Shown piece after piece: positions 57,021 through 64,000 of a stretch of 64,000 bases of DNA. The notes beneath the pieces were generated by a model. It was not told the DNA's origin, made no database searches, and saw only the letters and a list, made by a program, of their open reading frames with translations. Origin of the DNA: Candidatus Aminicenantota bacterium (GTDB taxonomy: Bacteria; Acidobacteriota; Aminicenantia; UBA2199); assembly GCA_020355945.1 (NCBI GenBank), contig CP070627.1, forward strand, positions 8,788,523 to 8,852,522, written 5' to 3'. A program made the translations under genes and the position numbers. The stretch's first letter is position 1, and each line of letters starts with the position of its first letter.

Positions 57021-60000
57021 TTCTCCTCCTCATTCTTTTCTCGCGCATTTTTACCCGGTCCGGTTGACTTCGTGTCAATTTATCCCTGTGCTCACTCCTG
57101 TCGGCACGTTCCACTGCCTCTCCACTGTCTATAAATTGGGAAAGAGTACCGATAGTGGTATATTTATACATGGTTAATACAGGAATATCCGCTGCAAATA
57201 TCTCTTGTAAACGATTATTGACCCTGATCATATCTACCGACGTCCCCCCGAGATCAAAGAAATTATCATTAACCCCGACTTCATCCACGGGGAGGATATC
57301 TTTCCATATATTGGCAATAATGATCTCATTATCCGATTTGGGGGCGACATATTCGCTGCCTGTATTTAATTTGTTTCCCAATGCTGTCAACGCGTTCCGG
57401 TCTACTTTCCTATTGGGTGTCAAGGGTATTTCTTCCAGTTGTACAAAATACGAGGGAACCATATATGAAGGTAAAACCTTCAACAAATAGGCTCTCAATT
57501 GAGAGACTTCCAGCTCGTTGTCGGAGGTCACATAAGCACAGAGATATTTTTCTCTTTTTTCATCTTCCCGGGAAATCACTACCGCATTCTTAATTCCGTC
57601 ATAATTCACCAATTGAGTTTCTATCTCTCCCAACTCGATCCTGAAACCTCTTATTTTTACCTGGTGGTCGATTCGGCCTAGAAATTCGATGTTTCCATCT
57701 GCCAGCCACTTTGCCAGGTCACCGGTGCAATACATTGGTTTACTTGCTTCAAAAGGATTGGTTTTAAATTTTTCCGCTGTCAGGGCCGGCCTATTCAGGT
57801 ATCCTCTTGCCAGGCCATCCCCGGCTATCCACAGTTCCCCGGCTGCTCCCGGGGGCAGTAGGGTCTGGTTCCTGTCCAGTATGTATACCAGGGTATTGGC
57901 GATAGGACGACCGATATTTAATGCTTTTCCCCTGGTCACGTCTTTGACAGTGGACCAGATGGTGGTTTCAGTAGGGCCGTAAAGATTATAAATTTTACCA
58001 TGGCCCCGGGCATCCCTGGCCCTCTCCAACAGTTGGACCGGGAAGGGCTCACCCCCTACCAGTAAATACTTTAAATTCCTTAAAATGTGAAGGGATTCCC
58101 GGTTTGAAAGCAGCAGCGATAACCGGGAAGGTGTCACTTGCAGTATCGTTATTCCCTGTTTTGCCAGGATTGCCCCGGCTGCCCCTGCATTTAACTGCTC
58201 TTCCCTATCCCCGATTACCACCCGGGAACCCCTGGTTAAGGGCAAAATTGCTTCTAACCCGAATATATCAAAGGATATAGTGGTTAATGATAAGATGCAG
58301 TCCTGGCGGCCAAAATCAATCATTCCTGTCATTCCTTTTATAAAATTGATCAACGACCGGTGTTCGATGCTTACCCCTTTGGGTTTACCTGTGGACCCGG
58401 AAGTATATATAACATAGATCAAATCACGGGATTGAACAAATATATCCGGGTTACGGGAATCACCACAGTATAAAGAATTGTTTTTTATTTCTATGTTGAT
58501 GGCCTCAAAGGGATTTTTTATTAACTCTTTTTGAGCTTTGCCGGTCAATATAAAGGATGCCTGGCTATCTTCCAGTATATTGTTTATCCTGTCTGCCGGA
58601 TAGAAGGGGTCCAGAGGAAGATACGCTCCCCCGGCTTTGACTATTGCTAAAATACCCACCATCATTTCTACATGGCGATTGACTAAAAGGCCGGCAATAA
58701 TGCCGGGTTGAACCCCCCGGACTCGCAGCCAACGGGCCAGTTGATTGGCCTTTTCATTTAATTCCCGGTAGGTGATGTATATAATGGGTATGTGCCTGGT
58801 ATTTTCCCTATCCGGGTGTGCCCCTGGCGCACCAGCCCCCCTGGCAGCCAGGGCTGTGCAGTCCGGTCCCTGTTCCACCTGATTTTCAAATAACCAGGTA
58901 ACGGTCTTATCCCCGGGATATGCCGCGGCAGTGTCATTAAAATCAACCAATAACCGCTGCTTTTCTTCTGTCGGGATAATCTCTATTTCCGCTATCTTTT
59001 GACCGGGATTTTCCAATACACCGGATACCGTGTTCACAAAATATTGAATAAACCGTTCAATGGTCTCTTTCTTAAAGAGTTTGGTGCTGTATTCCCATGC
59101 CAATACCAGTTGGTTTTCTATTTCAAAAATCCACAAGGTAAGATCAAAATTCGAGGTGTTTTTTTCATATTCATAATGCCGCACTTTCAACGAATCAATG
59201 TCAAGCCCGGGGTTCTCAATATTCTGCATCACCAATAAAACATCAAAAAGGGGATTTCTACCGGTATCCCTGTTTTTTACCACCTTTTCCACCAGGGTTT
59301 CAAACTGGTAGTCCTGGTTTTCAAAGGCTTGCAGTGTCTTCTTGCGTATTTGACTTAAAAACTCCACGAAAGTCATCCCTGACCGGGGATAATTCCTCAA
59401 GGCCAGGGTGTTGACAAACATCCCAATGATACGCTGGAATTCAGTACGACGTCGGCCAGCAGTCACTGAACCACAAATGATCTCTTCCTGGCTGCTCAAT
59501 CTGGATAATAAAATATTAAATACGGCCAGCAGCACCATAAACAACGTTGCCTCTTGCCCTGAGGCCAATTGTTTTAAAGCAGTGACTGCCTGGTTGGGCA
59601 TTTCGTACTTGATCCATTTTCCTTCGAAACTAAGGAGTCCGGGCCTGGAATAATCCGTGGGCAGGTTCAATTCAGGTACTGGATCTGCAAATTCGTTTAC
59701 CCAATATTCTTCCTGCTTTTTTATTTTTTCCGATCCCAGCAGTTCATCCTGCCATTGGGTAAAATCCTTATACCGGGCTTGCAGTCCCGGAAGCGCTTCA
59801 CCTTTATACAGGGTTAAAAAATCTTCAGTCAGGATCAGGTGTGACGTACCATCGGTAATAATATGATGCATATCCACCATTAGTATATGTTTCTCTCCTG
59901 CAGTTTTTAACAAACCCACCCTCAGGAGAGGTGCCCGGGATAATTCAAAAGGCCTGATGAACTCCTGTATAATGGATTCCGCCTCTGCCTCTTCCCCGGG

Positions 60001-63000
60001 TTCAAGGTATTGGATCTCAAAATCGATTTCATTGATCCGCCAGATCCTTTGAACAGGCTCCCCGGCAATGATGGCAAAAGAGGTCCTAAAACTTTCATGC
60101 CTCTTAATTAACTGCCTGAAGATGTCTTCAAATTTCTCTTTTTTTAAACTTCCCTCAATGCACAGGGCAAAGGTTTCATTGTAAGAGGTGTTCCACTCCT
60201 GGAACCGGTGCAGGACATACAATCTTCTTTGGGCCGAAGATAATGGATAATACTCCTTTGCTTCCAACAGCTTGATTTCGGGGTATACAACTTGTTTCAC
60301 GGCATGATCAATATACCCGGCCAGGGTTTCCACGGAGGAGTGCTGAAAAAATTCCGATATAGGGATTTCCACTTTCAATGCTTTTTGCATCTCCGCTATT
60401 ACACTAAGTGCCTTAAGGGAATCCCCACCCAGATCAAAGAAATCATCATGTATCCCAATTTTTTCAAACCCAAAGTAATTCTTCCAGTTATTTACCAGGG
60501 TTTTCTCCAGGGGATTTCGAGGGGCAGCGTAAGGTACCGCTAAATTGGGTCTTGGTTTTAAAGCGCCTTTGTTCTTTTTTTGCTTTTTATCTTCATCTTC
60601 CTGGGGCAAAGCCCCTGGTTTCTTTCCTGGCCGCGTCTTCCCGGGTTCCAGGTGATAGTTCCTGGCAGGAGGGTCTTCATCGATCCAATAACGCTCTCTT
60701 TCAAAAGGATATAAAGGTAAGGGTATACGATGTCTCCTTTCCCTGCGATAGAACTCAGCCCAGTCAATTTCCCCCCCGTAGAGCCAGAACTCTGCCAGGT
60801 TATCTAAAAGGTAATAATCATCGGCTGTCTCTTTCCTGGGGTGGCGAACCAGGTGGATAACCTTTTGCCTGTCATCTCCGGCAAACAACTCCCGGACAAA
60901 AGTGCTTAATACATTCCCGGGTCCTACTTCAATAAAAATAGCGGTTTCCATTTCCATTTCCCCCAATGTTTTTATACCATTGGCAAAGCGCACTGTTTCT
61001 CTTAAATGCCTGGTCCAATATGCCGGGGATACGGCCTCATCACCGGTGATCCAGTTACCGGAGATATTCGATATGTAGGGGATGACAGGAGGTTTTAAGT
61101 CAACCCTTTCGACTTCTTCCTGGAATTCCTTTAAGATGGGTTCCATCATGGGAGAATGGAAGGCGTGGGAAGTGTGAAGACGGGAACATTGGTATCCCTG
61201 TGCTTTCAATTGCTGCTGCAAAGGGTCGATTTCAGATAGGGGCCCGGAAATCACGCACCGGGATGGGGTATTTACCGCTGCCAGGGCAGTATCCCCTCCT
61301 AATAAGGGCAAAATATCCTTTTCAGATGCAGACACAGTTAACATTGCGCCGGGAGAAAGCTTCTGTATTAATTGTCCCCTGGCCGCCACTAATTTTAAAG
61401 CCTGGTCCTGTGAAAATACACCGGCCAGGCAGGCGGCAGTGTACTCACCAATGCTGTGACCAATGAGGGCTGCCGGTTGGATGCCCCAGCTCATCAGCAA
61501 TTTTGCCAGGGCGTATTCAAATGCAAATATCAATGGTTGAGCGATTCCTGTTTGATTAATATGACCGCCCCCGGCTGCTGGATAAAGAATTTCTTTCGGA
61601 TCATCACCCATGATGGGCTTTAAGATATCGAAACAGTGGTCTATTTCTTGACGGAATAGGGGTTCAGCCTGGTAAAGCCCCAGTCCCATGTTCACATACT
61701 GGGCACCCTGACCGGGAAACATAAATACCACCACGGGTTTGCTTTCCGCCGTGGAATGAAAAGCCTTGATTTGATCGGGTGCTTCCAGGGCCGCCGCGGC
61801 CTCCTCCAGCGTGGAGCCTACAAAAGCCCGGCGGTACTGGAATCTCTTTCGTCCCACCTGCAGCGTATAAGCCGCATCCGCCAGTTGAATGCCGGATGCT
61901 GCCTGCAAATAATTCCTCATATTATCTGTGGCTTTCGTTAAGGCGGTTTCGGTTTTGGCCGATAACACCACCATTTTCCACTGACGTCCCGGGGCGGATT
62001 TTTCCAGGGAGGGTGCTTCCTCAAGAATCAAATGGGCATTGGTCCCTCCAATACCAAAGTTACTTACCCCTGCTCTTAAAGGAGAACCACTGCGTTTCCA
62101 TTCAGCCAATTCCGTATTCACGTAAAAAGGACTGGATTCAAAATCAATCTTTGGATTTGGGCTGTGAAAATGCAGTGTGGGAGGAATCAATCGGTGCTTT
62201 AAGGCAAGAACAGTTTTGATGAGTGCGGCAATCCCGGCAGCATTTTCTACATGACCGATATTGGTTTTGACGGTTCCAATTGGACAGAATTGCCTTTTAT
62301 CGCTGTTAAAAGCCAGTTTTAGGGCCTCGATCTCGATATAATCACCCAGGGCGGTGGCAGTACCATGGGTTTCGATATAACCGATGGTTTCAGGTTCTAT
62401 TTCTGCCAGATCCATAGCTGCTTTAATGACCTCTGCCTGCCCTTCGAGACTGGGAGCCGTATAACCCACTTTTCGATTGCCATCGTTATTAAGAAACGAA
62501 CTTTTAATCACCGCCATAATATGATCATTGTCATTCATGGCTTCTTCGATGAGTTTTAACAAAACCACCCCCGCTCCATTGCCAAAAACAGTGCCTTGAC
62601 TCTTTGCGTCAAAAGCCCTGAGATGACCATCCTGGGAATATATCATTCCTTCCTGGTAATAATACCCATGTTTAGGAGGGAAAGTAATGGAAATTCCTCC
62701 AGCCAATGCCATGTCGCATTCGCGATTCATTAAGGCCTGGCAGGCTTCATGCACCGCTACCAGTGAGGTTGAACACTGGGTCACCAATTGGAAACTGGGA
62801 CCGGTTAAATTGAGTTTGTAGGAAATCCTGGTACTGATCTGGTCTTTGTCCACCAGGTTTAATGCATTAAAGGTGTCTGCCGCACCACCGCTTCCACTGT
62901 AATACACCCTGGCTTGCCAGGGGAAATTATTCTGGGCCCCTACATAAAAACCAATGGCCCCTTTATAAGCATAAGGATCATAACCGGCTTGTTCCAGGGC

Positions 63001-63330
63001 ATGCCATACACATTCATGCAGAACGCGGGTTTGCGGGTCCATTTGTTCGGCTTCCCGCGGGGAATATCCAAAAAAAGAAGCATCAAAATACTCGACTCCT
63101 GTTATGTATCCTTTGGCTTTCATATAATTGGGGTGCCGGATATCTTCCTTATGTACACCACTCTCCAGCAATTCCCGGTCTGAAAAAAAAGCTATGGATT
63201 CCACGCCATTTTTTAAATTATTCCAGTATTCTTCGATATGGTTCGCCCCGGGAAACTTCCCGGCCATACCGATAACAGCTATATCCAGTCCAGGCCGTAT
63301 ATTGTCACTTTGGCTGCATTTTCCCGGCAT
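57013..63330 (-). CDS. Hybrid PKS-NRPS, KS-AT(malonyl)-ACP-C-A(Gly)-PCP
   Basis: A 2105-residue hybrid. KS (about 15-440) with C186 (TQCSTSL), H322 (ETHGTAT) and H360 (KTNIGH). AT (about 533-880) with GHSIGE S626 and HAFH at 722-725, the malonyl-CoA signature. No KR, DH or ER, so the unit is left as beta-keto. ACP Ser S971. C domain (about 1027-1460) with HHIITDG (H1155, H1156). A domain (about 1490-1985) with TSGSTGKPKG and code D-I-L-Q-L-G-L-I-W-K, the published glycine code; A10 lysine K1975. PCP Ser S2031. The tail is strongly basic (VKMREKRMRRRNG), like the tail of the preceding PKS protein, and may dock to the next KS. ATG with GAGGT upstream, 7 nt after the preceding stop. Confidence 0.95.
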   Translation of the reverse strand: MPGKCSQSDNIRPGLDIAVIGMAGKFPGANHIEEYWNNLKNGVESIAFFSDRELLESGVHKEDIRHPNYMKAKGYITGVEYFDASFFGYSPREAEQMDPQTRVLHECVWHALEQAGYDPYAYKGAIGFYVGAQNNFPWQARVYYSGSGGAADTFNALNLVDKDQISTRISYKLNLTGPSFQLVTQCSTSLVAVHEACQALMNRECDMALAGGISITFPPKHGYYYQEGMIYSQDGHLRAFDAKSQGTVFGNGAGVVLLKLIEEAMNDNDHIMAVIKSSFLNNDGNRKVGYTAPSLEGQAEVIKAAMDLAEIEPETIGYIETHGTATALGDYIEIEALKLAFNSDKRQFCPIGTVKTNIGHVENAAGIAALIKTVLALKHRLIPPTLHFHSPNPKIDFESSPFYVNTELAEWKRSGSPLRAGVSNFGIGGTNAHLILEEAPSLEKSAPGRQWKMVVLSAKTETALTKATDNMRNYLQAASGIQLADAAYTLQVGRKRFQYRRAFVGSTLEEAAAALEAPDQIKAFHSTAESKPVVVFMFPGQGAQYVNMGLGLYQAEPLFRQEIDHCFDILKPIMGDDPKEILYPAAGGGHINQTGIAQPLIFAFEYALAKLLMSWGIQPAALIGHSIGEYTAACLAGVFSQDQALKLVAARGQLIQKLSPGAMLTVSASEKDILPLLGGDTALAAVNTPSRCVISGPLSEIDPLQQQLKAQGYQCSRLHTSHAFHSPMMEPILKEFQEEVERVDLKPPVIPYISNISGNWITGDEAVSPAYWTRHLRETVRFANGIKTLGEMEMETAIFIEVGPGNVLSTFVRELFAGDDRQKVIHLVRHPRKETADDYYLLDNLAEFWLYGGEIDWAEFYRRERRHRIPLPLYPFERERYWIDEDPPARNYHLEPGKTRPGKKPGALPQEDEDKKQKKNKGALKPRPNLAVPYAAPRNPLEKTLVNNWKNYFGFEKIGIHDDFFDLGGDSLKALSVIAEMQKALKVEIPISEFFQHSSVETLAGYIDHAVKQVVYPEIKLLEAKEYYPLSSAQRRLYVLHRFQEWNTSYNETFALCIEGSLKKEKFEDIFRQLIKRHESFRTSFAIIAGEPVQRIWRINEIDFEIQYLEPGEEAEAESIIQEFIRPFELSRAPLLRVGLLKTAGEKHILMVDMHHIITDGTSHLILTEDFLTLYKGEALPGLQARYKDFTQWQDELLGSEKIKKQEEYWVNEFADPVPELNLPTDYSRPGLLSFEGKWIKYEMPNQAVTALKQLASGQEATLFMVLLAVFNILLSRLSSQEEIICGSVTAGRRRTEFQRIIGMFVNTLALRNYPRSGMTFVEFLSQIRKKTLQAFENQDYQFETLVEKVVKNRDTGRNPLFDVLLVMQNIENPGLDIDSLKVRHYEYEKNTSNFDLTLWIFEIENQLVLAWEYSTKLFKKETIERFIQYFVNTVSGVLENPGQKIAEIEIIPTEEKQRLLVDFNDTAAAYPGDKTVTWLFENQVEQGPDCTALAARGAGAPGAHPDRENTRHIPIIYITYRELNEKANQLARWLRVRGVQPGIIAGLLVNRHVEMMVGILAIVKAGGAYLPLDPFYPADRINNILEDSQASFILTGKAQKELIKNPFEAINIEIKNNSLYCGDSRNPDIFVQSRDLIYVIYTSGSTGKPKGVSIEHRSLINFIKGMTGMIDFGRQDCILSLTTISFDIFGLEAILPLTRGSRVVIGDREEQLNAGAAGAILAKQGITILQVTPSRLSLLLSNRESLHILRNLKYLLVGGEPFPVQLLERARDARGHGKIYNLYGPTETTIWSTVKDVTRGKALNIGRPIANTLVYILDRNQTLLPPGAAGELWIAGDGLARGYLNRPALTAEKFKTNPFEASKPMYCTGDLAKWLADGNIEFLGRIDHQVKIRGFRIELGEIETQLVNYDGIKNAVVISREDEKREKYLCAYVTSDNELEVSQLRAYLLKVLPSYMVPSYFVQLEEIPLTPNRKVDRNALTALGNKLNTGSEYVAPKSDNEIIIANIWKDILPVDEVGVNDNFFDLGGTSVDMIRVNNRLQEIFAADIPVLTMYKYTTIGTLSQFIDSGEAVERADRSEHRDKLTRSQPDRVKMREKRMRRRNG

Positions 63331-63337
63331 ATTGACC

Positions 63338-64000
63338 TCACATCCTTTTTACCCGCACTCTTTTTTGCAGTTTTTTCCTGGCACTTTGCATTTTAGCGGA
63401 ACGGTTCGCTGCCGAGGCCGACGGGTCCAAATCTCCTGTTGACCGGCTCAAATGAAGGGCCAACTGGCTAATCTTCGGGAACCTGAAAAAAGTGCTCACC
63501 GGGATTTCCCTGCCGGTGATTACTTTTACTTCCCGGTTTAATTGAATAATATCCAGGGAAGTGGCTCCCAATTCGAAAAAATTATCATGAATCCCCACCT
63601 GTTCAATACCAAGATAATCCTGCCATATCCGGGCCAGGGTTTTCTCCATGCGGTTGGTAGGAGCTGCATAAGGAATGGTCATATGGGAACGGGTTTCTTT
63701 TCTCTCCCGGGACCTGGATTCTTGTTGGGATTCAAACCGGACCCAGCGGTTAATTCTTTTCTGCAAATCAGCCGCTGAAATCACCACCTGGTTAACCGTA
63801 CCCACGCACCACCTCAGCATTCGACGAAACGTGGTTATCCCTTCTTCCGGTGTAATCAGTAAATAATGTAAGGGGTTGGCCGGGAGATCATTGTCCTGGG
63901 AATCCTCGAATAACCAATCTCCCCAGTTCACGGTAAACCATGGGGTGGGATTGGTGCGGTTAAACCAATAAACAAAAGCATCCAGGAAACTATTGGCAGC
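63338..64000 (-). CDS. PKS C-terminus, KR-ACP (5' part outside the window)
   Basis: An open frame runs off the right edge of the window; about 220 residues are visible. They begin AANSFLDAFVYWFNR...NWGDW, the end of a ketoreductase domain, followed by a linker, then an ACP with FFELGATSLD. The phosphopantetheine Ser codon is at 63557-63559, and Ala replaces the second Gly of the usual GGxS. The tail is basic (ARKKLQKRVRVKRM), probably a docking element for the KS of the next protein 7 nt downstream. A GTG at 63931 is internal and not the start. This is the preceding extension module of assembly line 1, so the cluster extends beyond the window. Confidence 0.88.
   Translation of the reverse strand, partial: AANSFLDAFVYWFNRTNPTPWFTVNWGDWLFEDSQDNDLPANPLHYLLITPEEGITTFRRMLRWCVGTVNQVVISAADLQKRINRWVRFESQQESRSRERKETRSHMTIPYAAPTNRMEKTLARIWQDYLGIEQVGIHDNFFELGATSLDIIQLNREVKVITGREIPVSTFFRFPKISQLALHLSRSTGDLDPSASAANRSAKMQSARKKLQKRVRVKRM

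Noticed and set aside
63931..63933. GTG at 63931 as the start of the KR-ACP gene
   Set aside because: The frame is open to the window edge and the residues upstream continue the KR domain (AANSFLDAFVYWFNR).

Overview
Organism and overall character. The window is a stretch of roughly 45% G+C from a bacterium with a large secondary-metabolite locus. Every gene I can support reads on the minus strand, so biosynthetic order runs from high to low coordinates. The mix of giant NRPS/PKS genes, CBM9/DUF5916 proteins, cobalamin-binding radical SAM enzymes and intergenic-type dispersed repeats resembles Acidobacteriota / Candidatus Aminicenantes genomes. That placement is inference; no rRNA, tRNA or universal marker gene is present to settle it.

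Assembly line 1 (64000 to 34990). A partial PKS end (KR-ACP) is followed by KS-AT-ACP-C-A(Gly)-PCP (63330-57013). Next come a free KS (57020-55656) and AT-ACP-C-A-PCP-C-A-PCP-C (55616-45792). These last two are a single reading frame cut by one in-frame TAA. The last protein is C-A(Thr)-PCP-C-A(Pro)-PCP-C-A-PCP-TE (45774-34990). The line is therefore a hybrid polyketide-peptide machine with thioesterase release. A CBM9/DUF5916 envelope protein follows (34939-32699).

Assembly line 2 (32579 to about 10120). C-A-PCP-C-A-PCP-C (32579-24654) is followed by two paralogous B12-binding radical SAM enzymes, then half-C-A(His)-PCP-C (21091-16937) and C-A(Thr)-PCP-C (16918-12263). Downstream lies a 2.1-kb collapsed NRPS relic, then a DUF5916 pseudogene with premature stops. 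Relic plus pseudogene match, in order, the last NRPS protein and the DUF5916 gene of line 1. Line 2 thus appears to have lost its terminal protein and thioesterase. No MbtH-like protein or phosphopantetheinyl transferase is in the window.

Left flank (7702 to 1). A promoter with a perfect -10 box precedes a secreted C45-type Cys acyltransferase/hydrolase fused to a peptidase-M1-like tail. Then come an MNT/HEPN toxin-antitoxin-type pair, a periplasmic ABC-type solute-binding protein translationally coupled to a hybrid histidine kinase, and a cluster of terminator-like hairpins.

Most notable: (i) all three Thr modules are entered through two consecutive condensation domains split across a protein boundary; (ii) short dispersed repeats sit in frame inside A, C and AT domains, mostly in the A7-A8 and pre-A3 loops; (iii) an in-frame stop separates KS from AT; (iv) the end of line 2 is a decaying copy of the end of line 1.
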